Shown here one piece after another: positions 50,941-61,000 of a DNA stretch of 64,000 bases (positions within the stretch are counted from its first letter, which is position 1; each line of letters begins with the position of its first letter). A program made the position numbers and the translations under genes. Source of the DNA: Chitinophaga arvensicola (GTDB lineage Bacteria > Bacteroidota > Bacteroidia > Chitinophagales > Chitinophagaceae). The DNA lies in contig NZ_FOJG01000002.1 in NCBI RefSeq assembly GCF_900110835.1, positions 744,001-808,000 on the forward strand, given 5' to 3'. Under the pieces are notes generated by a model. It did no database searches. It was not told where the DNA came from and saw nothing but the letters and a program-made list of their open reading frames with translations.

Positions 50941-51609
50941 CTATTCGATGCCCAGTTTGCCCAGCACACCAAACACCACTCTGTCGCAGCGCGTAAGATG
51001 AAACGGAAATACCAGGTCGTTTTTATAGTAATCGGAGATCTTGCCGCGTAGCATCAGCCGGGCCCTGATATAACGGACTTTTACGTTCACCCCTGAAATA
51101 TTAAGCGCTGCCGCCGTGGCAGCGACACTTAAGCCTTCTACTTCCCGCAACAGGAAAACCAGCCGGTATTTCTCCGGAATCTGCAAGAGGGAGAGTTCGA
51201 GTACCCTGCCCAGTTCCTTATTAATAACTTTGGCCACCGGTGATTCTTTTATGCCGGCAGTATTTGCCGGATGATGATCTGTTAAAACCGCCACATCCTC
51301 GCTAACCAACCGGCCCCGTTTTTTCAGATGCTGACTGCACTCATTGATGAGTATTCTTTTCAGCCAGGTACCAAAGGCGGCTTCCTGCCGGAAGCCGGAC
51401 AGGTGCTGGTAAGCATTGATATAGGTAATCTGCATCACGTCTTCCACATCCGCATCATTGTCCAGCATCGCCATGCCAATTCTGAATAAACTGGTATTAT
51501 GCCTGCGCATCAACTGTTCAAACAATCGTTTTTCTCCAGCCAGTACTTTATTGATTAAATCATTGTCTATTTCTGCGTCTGTTTGCGGATGTATGGTCAT
51601 GGTTCTCAT
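50941..51609 (-). CDS. ECF RNA polymerase sigma factor
   Basis: 222 aa. Region 2: LFEQLMRRHNTSLFRIGMAMLDNDADVEDVMQITYINAYQHLSGFRQEAAFGTWLKRILINECSQHLKKRGR (about 29-100), with DVEDVMQITYI. Region 4: LLQIPEKYRLVFLLREVEGLSVAATAAALNISGVNVKVRYIRARLMLRGKI (about 140-190). The C-terminal tail of about 30 residues (FHLTRCDRVVFGVLGKLGIE) has a Cys and is not part of the sigma core. There is no FecR-like anti-sigma gene next to it. A 19-bp palindrome lies just upstream. Confidence 0.9.
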   Translation of the reverse strand: MRTMTIHPQTDAEIDNDLINKVLAGEKRLFEQLMRRHNTSLFRIGMAMLDNDADVEDVMQITYINAYQHLSGFRQEAAFGTWLKRILINECSQHLKKRGRLVSEDVAVLTDHHPANTAGIKESPVAKVINKELGRVLELSLLQIPEKYRLVFLLREVEGLSVAATAAALNISGVNVKVRYIRARLMLRGKISDYYKNDLVFPFHLTRCDRVVFGVLGKLGIE

Positions 51610-51634
51610 TATTGGATGATCAAAGAAAATAAAA

Positions 51635-51653
51635 GTTACAAAAAGTTTGTAAC
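51635..51653. promoter_or_regulatory. 19-bp palindrome between sigma factor and 51723 gene
   Basis: GTTACAAAAAGTTTGTAAC has perfect 8-base arms GTTACAAA/TTTGTAAC around AAG. It is 26 bp before the sigma factor start and 70 bp before the divergent small gene, so it could control both. Binder unknown. Confidence 0.5.
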
Positions 51654-51722
51654 CATCTTCATTTTTTTCACTCTAATAAACAGCGCACTCTTTTTTAACC
51701 GGTTAAGCAACTTATCCAGTAT

Positions 51723-52046
51723 ATGAAAACAAACAATATATTTCACCTCCCCGGCATTAAAATGCCGGTACTGACCCACGAAAAAATACAGGAACTAACG
51801 CAAACGCCTAAAGGAAAACTGATTTCCGGTACCCCCTTCGCTGCTTTCCCGGCTTTACTGGCAAATATGGAAAGCGCTTTATTGCAGCAACTCGCGCTGT
51901 ACGACCGGCTCAAACACGCAGCAGCCGACAGCGATAGCCGGAAAATGTTATTGCTTGAAATGCTGGAAGACCACCTGTACCTGGAGCTTGCTCACTATAT
52001 CCAATTCATCAAATGGCGGGAGCAACAGGTCAGTAAGGCTTCATAA
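51723..52046 (+). CDS. Hypothetical helical protein, 107 aa
   Basis: MKTNNIFHLPGIKMPVLTHEKIQELTQTPKGKLISGTPFAAFPALLANMESALLQQLALYDRLKH... Soluble, mostly helical from residue 40 on (LLEMLEDHLYLELAHYIQFIKWREQQ). No family recognised. It is divergent from the ECF sigma factor across a perfect palindrome and 35 bp upstream of the Na+/H+ antiporter, which seems to have its own promoter. A target of the sigma factor is a possibility based on position only. Confidence 0.6.
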   Translation: MKTNNIFHLPGIKMPVLTHEKIQELTQTPKGKLISGTPFAAFPALLANMESALLQQLALYDRLKHAAADSDSRKMLLLEMLEDHLYLELAHYIQFIKWREQQVSKAS

Positions 52047-52056
52047 CATGTTTTGT

Positions 52057-52078
52057 ATACATTTGTACACAAATGTAT
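52057..52078. promoter_or_regulatory. 22-bp palindrome over the antiporter promoter and start
   Basis: Arms ATACATTTGT (52057-52066) and ACAAATGTAT (52069-52078) are perfect with a 2-base spacer. The left arm contains the -7 box TACATTTG (52058-52065), and the right arm covers the ATG at 52073. TACA-TT-TGTA in the left arm resembles the BlaI/MecI operator core. A bound dimer would block transcription of an almost leaderless mRNA. Confidence 0.6.
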
Positions 52079-52081
52079 GGT

Positions 52082-53338
52082 ATGGAGAACTACAGCATCG
52101 TCATCTTTATAATGGCACTTATGATCCTGTTGTCTGCAGTAGCAGACAAGATCAGGCTGCCGTACCCGGTACTGCTCATTACTGCGGGCATCGGTATCGG
52201 CTTCATTCCGGCGCTGCCCAACATAGAACTGAACCCGGAAGTAGTGTTCCTGTTGTTTCTCCCACCATTGCTGTATGACGCTGCGTTCAACATCTCCCCG
52301 GAAGAATTCAGGACCAACTTTAATACCATCGGTACACTGGCGATCGGTCTTGTGTTTCTAACGGCGGCGGCTATAGCGGTGGTTGCCCATTACCTGATAC
52401 CCGGCATGACCTGGCCCCTGGCGTTTGTACTTGGCGCTATCCTGTCTGCCACGGATGCTGTGGCCGCCATGAGCATCACCAAAGGATTGGGGCTATCGCA
52501 TAAAACCATTACTATCCTGGAAGGTGAAAGCCTGATCAACGATGCTTCTGCACTGGTAACCTATCACTTCGCCATTATGGCCGTTACTGGTACCGCTTTT
52601 GTATTCTGGAAAGCTTCCTTCGAATTTATCGTACTCATGGCCGGAGGCATATTCCTGGGCGCATTGATGGCGAAAATGCTGGGCGTGCTCCTGAGAATGC
52701 TCCGTAAAAATGATATGGTCGTTATCAGCCTGATGCTGCTGATGCCTTTTGTGACCTACCTGCTGGCGGAGGAAATTCATGTTTCCGGGGTGATCGCCGT
52801 AGTGGTACTGGGCCTCCGGATGGGCCGTTTAAGCGGACAGGTTTTTCCGGAGAAATTAAAGCAACAGTCCGGCGCTATCTGGGATATTATCATCTTCCTG
52901 CTCAATGGACTTATCTTCATCCTGATCGGATTACAGTTCCCTTACGTGATCAAAAATATTCCGAGTAACCTGATCTGGCCATATATCGGTTACGGTTTTC
53001 TCATCACACTTGTAGCCCTCCTCCTGCGCATGGGCAGGGTGTTTTCACAACAGCTCAACTTAGACCAGGCCTTTAAAAAAGGTAAAGGACGCATCACTGA
53101 AAACGCTCTGCTGGATTTCAAAAACAGCCTGATCATCAGCTGGTCCGGCATGCGCGGCATCGTTTCACTGGCCATTGCCATTGGCTTACCGATGACCGTG
53201 GAAAGCGACAGCCGCAATGCGATTATTTTTATTTCGGTGGTAGTGGTACTGATTACGCTGATCGGACAAGGTATTTCTCTACCGTGGATTGTAAAAGCAG
53301 TAAAACTGCCTCCGGCAGATAAAAAAGCGCAGCACTAA
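52082..53338 (+). CDS. CPA1-family Na+/H+ antiporter
   Basis: 418 aa from ATG 52082 (MENYSIVIFIMAL); an ATG three codons earlier lies in the palindrome and is the alternative. About twelve membrane helices. Key motifs are LLFLPPLLYDAAFN (about 60-73), LGAILSATDAVAAMSI with the ATDAVA motif (about 118-133), ESLINDASALVTYHF containing the essential Asn-Asp pair (144-160), and LIISWSGMRGIVSLAIA. This is the NhaP/YjcE-like arrangement that exchanges Na+ (or K+) for protons. Transcription appears to start a few bases before the start codon. Confidence 0.92.
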   Translation: MENYSIVIFIMALMILLSAVADKIRLPYPVLLITAGIGIGFIPALPNIELNPEVVFLLFLPPLLYDAAFNISPEEFRTNFNTIGTLAIGLVFLTAAAIAVVAHYLIPGMTWPLAFVLGAILSATDAVAAMSITKGLGLSHKTITILEGESLINDASALVTYHFAIMAVTGTAFVFWKASFEFIVLMAGGIFLGALMAKMLGVLLRMLRKNDMVVISLMLLMPFVTYLLAEEIHVSGVIAVVVLGLRMGRLSGQVFPEKLKQQSGAIWDIIIFLLNGLIFILIGLQFPYVIKNIPSNLIWPYIGYGFLITLVALLLRMGRVFSQQLNLDQAFKKGKGRITENALLDFKNSLIISWSGMRGIVSLAIAIGLPMTVESDSRNAIIFISVVVVLITLIGQGISLPWIVKAVKLPPADKKAQH

Positions 53339-53353
53339 AAAATGCTGCGCTTT
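53324..53353. terminator. Bidirectional terminator between antiporter and GH78 genes
   Basis: AAAGCGCAGCA and TGCTGCGCTTT pair perfectly around an 8-base A-rich loop. The left arm lies within the antiporter's last codons. Confidence 0.8.
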
Positions 53354-53375
53354 AATCATGATGATGAGGGAAAAA

Positions 53376-56162
53376 TTATAAAGTACGCAGGCTGTATTTT
53401 CCTGCCGGTAATTCAAACAATGCAAAGCCGTTCTTCGTTCCCTTCGCTTTCATAAAACCACTCGGCTCTGTTACTCGCTGCGCCTGCTGCTGTGGCAATT
53501 CCAGTACGGCACTACAATTAGGCGGCACCGTTACCTCCAGCGACAACCCGCTACCATCGCGGCGCCAGGCCGTTTTTATTTCCCCTGCCGAAAAGGCAAA
53601 GGAAGCATGCGCCCAACTAAGCTGCGAAGCCGTCAGCAATGGCGGACGGATCACAAAATGCCGGAAACCTTTTCCTGACTGCGGATCCTGGCGGATGCCC
53701 GCTACCCCGTTGATATACCAGGCACCGGGATACAGGTAGGAACTATGCAGCAGGGAATGCCCCGGCAGATCCTTCTCCCACATTTCCCAGATAGTGGTGG
53801 CATCATTGGCCTTCATATAACCCCAACCAGGATACGTAGTTTGGGAAGTCATGCTGTAAATCAGGTCGTCTCTGCCTTCGTTGCGTAATAATTTAAACAG
53901 GATGGCGCCACCGGTGATGCCTACGTTGATGTGGCCTTTATGATTCACCAGTATCTCTTTTTCCAGTCTCGCCATCACGCTATCCCTTAAAGATGCCGGT
54001 GGCACCTCTGCCAGCAAAGCCGCTGCCAGGTTGGCCATAGAGCTATCGGAATAACTATGATCTGCCACGTTATAAAACCTATCGTTGATGGCTTTGCTGG
54101 ATAAGGCTGCCTGTTGCTCCCATTGTGCGGCCTCCGTTGTTTTGCCGATCACACGCGCAATCTTCGCTGCTGTGCGCAGATTAAATACACGGTAACAATT
54201 ATTCAGACAAACGGTTTGTGGCTTGTTATTATTCATTCCTTCGGCGGTAGCGCCCGGCCAGAGCCAGTCGCCCAGGAAGTCCCAGTCACCTCCGAAACGC
54301 TGAAGCAGATGATCTTTGGTCTGGGTATCCAGGAAGGACAACCAGTTTTTGATCATCTCAAAATTCCTCTCCAATACCCGGCGGTCGCCTTCCTGCTGAT
54401 ACAGGAACCAGGGCAGTGATACACAGATACCTCCCCAGGCCGGGCCGCCGCCACCCATATACGTAGGTGCGGTATGCGGTAGTATGCCTTTGTGAAGCGC
54501 GCGGCCGCTCATCACGCCTTTATGCGCCCAGGTAGTGTCGAACATATTGCCGACGATAGATTCTGAGCCCTGCACATCGCGCCAGTCTTCCATCCATTTC
54601 GTATAGAATGCACCGAGGTGATAATTGTACATCCCCGTTTCACAGGTGGCATGCGCATCGCCGCCATACCCGAGGCGTTCCCGCTGCGGGCAATCCACCA
54701 CGTAACCACCCAGCGATAAATTTTCGTAGGTCCAGCGTACGCGGTCATAGATCCAGTTTTGCAGGGAATCGGAGCAGGCAAAGGTGCTGGCTGTTTCATA
54801 GTCCGTGCGTACCAGCCAGCCACGGATATCCTCCAGGGAGGGTTTGTATTTCAGGCCACGGATGGTGATCCAGCGGCCGGAGCTGTAATTGAAACGGTTA
54901 TGGAACTCGCCTTCTCCCGAAGGGCCAATGATATACGCACTGTGCAAACTGAACGTCATATCATCTTTCGCTCTTTCGGAATACTGGAAATCAATCCGCT
55001 CGCCGGGCAGTCCTTTTACACGGACGGCAGTCCAACCCGCAAAGTTCACGCCCATGTCTACACGAAAACTTCCATCCGGTCTGGCTTCTACAGACACCGG
55101 TTTTATTTCCTTCATCACCTTATTGGGTTCTACCATCTGGGCAGATAACACCAGGTTGGGATGATAGGCGGTGGCGTTGCGCCACTTATCATCAGGCGAT
55201 AATGCCTTGTCCCAGTCCGGGTTTTCGTGATTGGCATCCCAGATTTCACCCCCCATGCGGCCGAAGTCCCATACACCTGCCAGCCTGTTCGGGCTGTTCT
55301 GCGTATGCCAGGAATCATCGGTTTTAAGCAGCATTACAGGCGCCACATTGCCTTTATTATAAATAGCTGCCTGTGCTATCACGATGGGTGCTTTTGGCTT
55401 ATCCGGTGTGTTATACGGCCCAAAAATGGACCAGGAAGCACCGAGCCAGAGTACCACCACATTTCTGCCCGGACGAAGCGCCGATGCAATATCATAGGCC
55501 ACATACCTCGCCCTTTTGGTATGATTGGTGACTGCCGGCGCCATTACGCCGTCGCCCATCTTTTTCCCGTTTACATACAACTCATGATAGCCAACGGATG
55601 CCACAAAAATATTGGCCTTCTCCGGCGCGGCTTTCAAGTCGAACGTTTTGCGGAGCCAGGGATCAAAAATATTACACTCCTGTTTTCCGGGTTTGAAATA
55701 TTCATCACTGCCAATCCAGGTAGCTTTCCAGTCGGTGGCCTGTAGCAGCCCTGTTGTCCAGGAAGCCACGTCACTCCAATCGGAGATACGGCCCTGTTCA
55801 TCTTTTACGCTTACTTTCCAATAATAGGACTGATCCGACTGTAAGGGCTTTCCCTTATAGGTAATGTGCTGCATTTCATCTGAATTGACCCAGCCGGTGG
55901 ACCATATGGAACCTTTATTCTCGCGCAGTTCCTGTTCTGTAACTGCCACGAGTATACGATATGCCTTCTGGCTTTGGGCATGGGCGTTGGAATCCGTGGC
56001 GGCCAGTGTCCAGCTTAAACGGGGCTGTAATTCATCAATTCCCCTGGGGTTCAGCAGGTATTCACAACGTAAACGGACCGGCAGCACGGAAGGTTTACCG
56101 GCAGCAGCAACAATGGCTGTGCCGAGTAACAGCAACAGCCAGGTGAAATACATCTTTTTCAT
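53376..56162 (-). CDS. Secreted GH78 alpha-L-rhamnosidase
   Basis: 928 aa with a signal peptide (residues 1-21, MKKMYFTWLLLLLGTAIVAA). Order: fibronectin-like N-domain (PVRLRCEYLLNPRGIDELQPRLSW), carbohydrate-binding-like domain with AYRILVAVTEQEL, jelly-roll (FVASVGYHELYVNGKKMGDGVMAPA), then the (alpha/alpha)6 catalytic barrel. VDCPQRERLGYGGDAH near residue 490 is the family signature; Glu495 is a candidate general acid. C-terminal beta domain ends LPAGKYSLRTL. It inverts terminal alpha-L-rhamnose from glycosides or polysaccharides. Last gene of the PUL, separated from susD by a hairpin region. Confidence 0.93.
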   Translation of the reverse strand: MKKMYFTWLLLLLGTAIVAAAGKPSVLPVRLRCEYLLNPRGIDELQPRLSWTLAATDSNAHAQSQKAYRILVAVTEQELRENKGSIWSTGWVNSDEMQHITYKGKPLQSDQSYYWKVSVKDEQGRISDWSDVASWTTGLLQATDWKATWIGSDEYFKPGKQECNIFDPWLRKTFDLKAAPEKANIFVASVGYHELYVNGKKMGDGVMAPAVTNHTKRARYVAYDIASALRPGRNVVVLWLGASWSIFGPYNTPDKPKAPIVIAQAAIYNKGNVAPVMLLKTDDSWHTQNSPNRLAGVWDFGRMGGEIWDANHENPDWDKALSPDDKWRNATAYHPNLVLSAQMVEPNKVMKEIKPVSVEARPDGSFRVDMGVNFAGWTAVRVKGLPGERIDFQYSERAKDDMTFSLHSAYIIGPSGEGEFHNRFNYSSGRWITIRGLKYKPSLEDIRGWLVRTDYETASTFACSDSLQNWIYDRVRWTYENLSLGGYVVDCPQRERLGYGGDAHATCETGMYNYHLGAFYTKWMEDWRDVQGSESIVGNMFDTTWAHKGVMSGRALHKGILPHTAPTYMGGGGPAWGGICVSLPWFLYQQEGDRRVLERNFEMIKNWLSFLDTQTKDHLLQRFGGDWDFLGDWLWPGATAEGMNNNKPQTVCLNNCYRVFNLRTAAKIARVIGKTTEAAQWEQQAALSSKAINDRFYNVADHSYSDSSMANLAAALLAEVPPASLRDSVMARLEKEILVNHKGHINVGITGGAILFKLLRNEGRDDLIYSMTSQTTYPGWGYMKANDATTIWEMWEKDLPGHSLLHSSYLYPGAWYINGVAGIRQDPQSGKGFRHFVIRPPLLTASQLSWAHASFAFSAGEIKTAWRRDGSGLSLEVTVPPNCSAVLELPQQQAQRVTEPSGFMKAKGTKNGFALFELPAGKYSLRTL

Positions 56163-56200
56163 AACTATACTATGCAGCGCTTTTTAATGAAACACTAATA

Positions 56201-56259
56201 GCGGCACCGGATAAACGTACAAAATGTTTTGTTACGTGCTGCCCAAAATCCGGCGCCGC
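56201..56259 (-). promoter_or_regulatory. Nested intergenic hairpin between susD and GH78
   Basis: Outer arms GCGGCACCGGAT (56201-56212) and ATCCGGCGCCGC (56248-56259) match at 11 of 12 positions (G-U in RNA). Inside, ACGT-ACAAAA (56215-56224) pairs with TTTTGT-T-ACGT (56227-56237). There is no T-run after the stem on the minus strand, so it is not a classic terminator; an RNA-processing or stability element is likelier. Confidence 0.6.
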
Positions 56260-56276
56260 CTTTCCTTTTTTGAAAA

Positions 56277-58037
56277 TTAGTCCATCCAGCCCGGGTTCTG
56301 CCAGTTTTCGCCGGTAGACTCGAATACTTTATTGATCTCCGACTGATCGATCGGGTACAGGAGGAAACGTTCGGAGAAAGTGGCCCGGTCGGTAAACCGG
56401 AAACGTGTATACGTCAGCGTACTGCCACTCTTTGTAATACGCATACCGGTAACAAATTTATCTGTCTGATCCAGGATCTTCCAGCGGCGCACATCGAAGT
56501 AACGGTGTTCTTCAAAAGCCAGTTCCACGCTTCTTTCATTGCGGTACTTCTTTTCAAAGGCCTCTTTCGACATACCTGATGGAAATGCCGGCATACCTGC
56601 ACGGGCGCGTACGGCACTCACGGCATCGCGGGCGCTCATCGAGAAATTGCCAACAGTTACAGGCGCATCGGGGCCGGCCGACTGGTACGCTGCTTCCGCA
56701 AAGTTGAGGTATAGTTCTGCCAGGCGGAACAGGCGGATAGCACCATCGGCGTCATTGTTCTGTGCGGATTTATAATTGTTGAATTTCCGGAGATAATAAC
56801 CGGTACGGGTAAACGTTCTGTTCGTAGCCGATATCCCTTCTGTTCCACCAACAAACGTTTCCACTTTTTTACCATTGGGCTGATCCAGGCTACGGACAGC
56901 ATTGTTATAATATATAGACGCATAGAACCGTGGATCGCGCCCTGCATAAGGATCTGCCGGGTTATAACCGGAAGCCGGGTTAATGATGGGTGATAATCTG
57001 CCCGCATCGGCATAACCGGTAACAGGTGCTTCGCCATTGGCCATCTCGTAGCGGTCTACCATCTCCTGGGTAGGACAAGGCCCCGCTTTATCCATGCCGG
57101 GTGTAGTAGGCAACCCTGCGTATTTCCAGACCTGCATTTGTCCCGCTACCTGCAGAATGGTTTCCTTATCGCGGGTACGCTGATCGTTGGAGGTGATGAA
57201 ATGATAGAGCGCATAGCCATTCTGTGCAATCGTTGCCGCCGGTTTTTCATCAAATAGCTTATAGTCATTGGCCAGGCACTCCGCCAAAGCATTGGCAGTG
57301 ATGGTTTTGGCCTTATCCCAGCTGTAAGTGCCGTCTGTCCACAAAGGGCTGGCAGCATAGGTCACCGCCTGTGATTGAATGGCATAGGCCACGGCTCTCG
57401 ACATAATGCCATATTGGTTATCATAAATCCCCCAGGGAAAACCCACCCGGGTAGCCGGTACCATCAGTGCTGTATCGCAGTCTTTGAGAATAAAAGTGAC
57501 TACTTCGCTGAAACTGGCCTTCTTATCTTTCGAAAAATTATGATCCACCAGCAGCGGCTGATCAATTAATGGTACTGCTCCGTAACGCTTGATCAGCTGC
57601 AGGTAGTACAATGCGCGCAACACATGCGCCTGTGCCACCCAGGAAGCCTTCTCTGCATCCGACGCAATCGTTTTAGATGCACCGATGTTATTAAGGAAAT
57701 AATTACACTTGCGGATGCCTTCATACAGCCGGCCCCAGGGGCTTCCATCCATAGACACGTTTACATAAGTTTGTGCCGTTACACTGCCTACATACCAGTT
57801 GCTGTATTTCGAGTTGGGCGTAATGTCATCGGCATCCTGGGCCTCATCTGTATAGGACGAACGATCCATATAAGGACCCGGGCAATAGCCGTAGCAGGAA
57901 TTCAGATAGCCTCTTACCCGGTCGTAATCATTAAACACCTCATTCATGGTAATGCGGCCATCACTGGGCAGATCCAGTTGCTTATTGCAGGCCGATAAAC
58001 CCGCAACAGCCAATAACAGGAAGATATATTTTTTCAT
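56277..58037 (-). CDS. SusD-like glycan-binding lipoprotein (SusD1)
   Basis: 586 aa from ATG 58037 (MKKYIFLLLAVAGLSACNKQ), lipobox Cys17; a longer frame from 58067 lacks a proper signal. RagB/SusD features: LRALYYLQLIKRYGAVPLI (TPR-like helices), NPADPYAGRDPRFYASIYYN (about 335-355), FRLAELYLNFAEAAYQSAG and VRARAGMPAFP, FEEHRYFDVRRWK. It is the outer-leaflet lid for SusC1, which ends 19 bp upstream. Confidence 0.95.
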   Translation of the reverse strand: MKKYIFLLLAVAGLSACNKQLDLPSDGRITMNEVFNDYDRVRGYLNSCYGYCPGPYMDRSSYTDEAQDADDITPNSKYSNWYVGSVTAQTYVNVSMDGSPWGRLYEGIRKCNYFLNNIGASKTIASDAEKASWVAQAHVLRALYYLQLIKRYGAVPLIDQPLLVDHNFSKDKKASFSEVVTFILKDCDTALMVPATRVGFPWGIYDNQYGIMSRAVAYAIQSQAVTYAASPLWTDGTYSWDKAKTITANALAECLANDYKLFDEKPAATIAQNGYALYHFITSNDQRTRDKETILQVAGQMQVWKYAGLPTTPGMDKAGPCPTQEMVDRYEMANGEAPVTGYADAGRLSPIINPASGYNPADPYAGRDPRFYASIYYNNAVRSLDQPNGKKVETFVGGTEGISATNRTFTRTGYYLRKFNNYKSAQNNDADGAIRLFRLAELYLNFAEAAYQSAGPDAPVTVGNFSMSARDAVSAVRARAGMPAFPSGMSKEAFEKKYRNERSVELAFEEHRYFDVRRWKILDQTDKFVTGMRITKSGSTLTYTRFRFTDRATFSERFLLYPIDQSEINKVFESTGENWQNPGWMD

Positions 58038-58056
58038 ACCAGTAGAATTAATTTTA

Positions 58057-61000
58057 TTAGAAACCAACGCTCACGCCTATATTATAAACTTTATAAACCG
58101 GGAAAGAAGTGTAGCCGCCACCTTCGGGGCCAAAATCATCCGATTTCATGTGGTGCCAGGTAAACAGGTTCTGTCCACTCAGCAGTACCCGGATCTTTTC
58201 CGCAGTAATGCGCCGTGCAACCGATGCCGGCAACGTATAGCCGATCTCGATATTTTTCAGCCGGATATAAGAGCGGTTGTAGCTGAAAAAGTCGTTCGCT
58301 TCCTGGCTCACAGATTTTTTCAATGACAATGCCGGATAGCTGATCGGCTCCTGGTTGGCATATCTTTCCGGAGTCCAGGCATTGGCATGCCGCGCTCCAA
58401 ACACGCCATCATAGTCGGTTTCATACACACCCTGTCCGCCATAGATCGAAGAGAATTCACCGGTGCCCTGGAACAGGAAATTCAGATCAAAAGCTTTGTA
58501 CCGTACACCACCACTGATAGCATATACCTGCCGTGGCAACATGCCATTTCCGATGGGCGCTTTATCCCGGTCGTCGATAATATGATCGCCATTCAGATCC
58601 TTGTAAATCAGATCTCCCACCCTGGGTTTCCCCATGCTGTAACTGAGTTTACTACTGGTAATTTCTTCCGCAGAGTTAAAGAAACCATTGCCATTGCTAT
58701 AGTCTACGAGGTAACCAAATTCCTGACCGAAAGAAAAGCCTTCTTCTCTTTTGCGGTAGGCATAGTCCGCAGTTCTGTTAGCCTCGTTCCAGTTGATGAT
58801 GGTATTTTTCTGGTAGCTGAACTGCCCGCACAGTGAGATATTGAGATCCCGGCTCAGGTCTTTGGTATAGTTCAGGGCAATTTCATAGCCTTTATTTTCA
58901 AAGGTGCCGGCATTCATCCGGGGATAGTTACCCAACGGAACGCCCTGGTAGAGCGGCACTTTGGACGATACGGCTACTACCATATTAGTCATCTTTTCCT
59001 TAAATACATCTACTGAAATAGTCAGCGCATGAAACAAACCGAGGTCAATACCGGCGTTGGTTTTAGTAGATACTTCCGCCTGAACATTCGGATTACCAGT
59101 CTGATTTTCTTTGATGACATATTGCAAATAGCCGATCGGGCCACCACCGCTGATCGACACATTATCCAGGTAAGCAAAACGGGCCAGGCCACTCTGGTCG
59201 TTGCCGGTTTGTCCCCAGGAAGCGCGCAGCTTCAACTGGCTGAGCCAATCCAGCGACGACATAAAATGTTCATTGGCCACTTCCCAGCCAACCGCAACTG
59301 CCGGTGTGGCAATATAGCGGGCATTCCGGGCGTATTGTTCAGAACCGGAGTAGCCTACATCCAGTTTCAGGAAGTACCGGCTATCGTAGGCATACGCGGC
59401 TTCCGCGCCTGAGCTTACCCTGTTGTAAGGCAGCAATGCCGGCGCGCCTACATCTGCTTTGGTGAGGTTCTGAAAAAACATATAGCCGAGGGCGTTAATG
59501 CTATGCTTGCCGAAGCTGCGCTGGTAGTTCAGCATTGCATTGTAGGTAAGGTGATAGTAGTAAGAATGCGATTTACCGTATGCCAGCGGGGTATTGTTTT
59601 CACTGCCTTTTCTGATAAAGGTTAATTCGTCGGGATCGTCTGTCCGCATCCAGCGTTCATAGTTCTGCGTGGTGCCCAGACTGCCTACGGAGTTGGTCTG
59701 ATACGCAAAGGTACCAGTGAGACTTAACCCTTTGGTAAGAAAGCTCATGTCTACATCCAGTCCTACCTGCGAATAGATATTGGTTACGGTGTGACGGTAA
59801 TACCCGGAGCGATTTAGCATGCCATACGTAGGCGCACCAACGTTTTTGGTGGTGATTACCTGTCCGCCGGGATTAATGATCTTACCGGTAGCGGGGTCTG
59901 TTACCACTGGTGTCAATGGGCCGTAGGTAGTAGGCGGCATCTGGAAGAAACTGCCATAAATGGTAGAGTTACCGGAGCCGGGAGTACGTTCCCGTTTAAC
60001 GTTGCCGCTTAAACGAAGAAATGCTTTGATGTATTTGTTCAGCGTCATATCGAGGTTGGAACGGTAGTTCACCCACACGTTGTTGGCGTTGGGGTTGTAT
60101 TTGGTCTGGTCTGTCTTAAACTGTCCGCCCTGGTGCATTACGTTGATATTGGAGAAGAACTGCACCTTATCACTACCCGCCGATACGTTCACGGCTACAC
60201 GTTGCATCATTGCCAGATCGTTCATGTACTTTTCGTACCAGTTATTATCGGGATATAATTCTTTGTTGCTACCGTCCTTATATCCTTTCAGCTGCTCTTC
60301 AGAGAAGAGGTAGTTCTTGCCCAGTCCGTCGTTTTCTGCTGCCTGGTTTCTCATGGAGGCATAATCAAATGAATGATAGAAAGTGGGTTTGGTGGTCACT
60401 TCCTGGAACGACTGATCCATTCTTACGTTCACTTTCAGATCGCCTTTCTGTCCTCTTTTGGTGGTGACTACCAACACACCGTTGGCGCCCTGGATACCAT
60501 ATAAGGCCTGTGTAGAGGCATCTTTGAGTATGGAGATGGATTCAATTTCATTGGCAGAAATATATTCGAGTGTCTGGTTGCTGTTATAGGCGCACATGAT
60601 GCCATCGATGATCACCAGCGGACCATTTTGCCGTGCGGAAGATATGCCCCTCACAAACAGGTTGGTATTGGCTCTGGACAGTTCTGAATACGTTTCCATG
60701 GTGGTGAGTCCGGGTAAACGGCCAGCCAACGTTTGCGTAAGATTGGCCACGGGTGATCTTTCCAGCACGTCGCCGGTTACAGTTGCCACCGCGCCGGTTA
60801 CCTCCCGGCGGAGTTGCGAACTGTAGCCCAGTTGTACTACTTCATCCTGTTTATGTGCATCCGTTTGCAGGATCACCGGTGGCAGAGCGCCACCGGCCAC
60901 GGACACTGACTGCCTGGCGTAACCTTTCGCATAAAAGCGCAGCTGTTCGCTGTTATCATCTACCTGTAAGGTAAAATCGCCGGCAGCATTGGTGGCTGTA

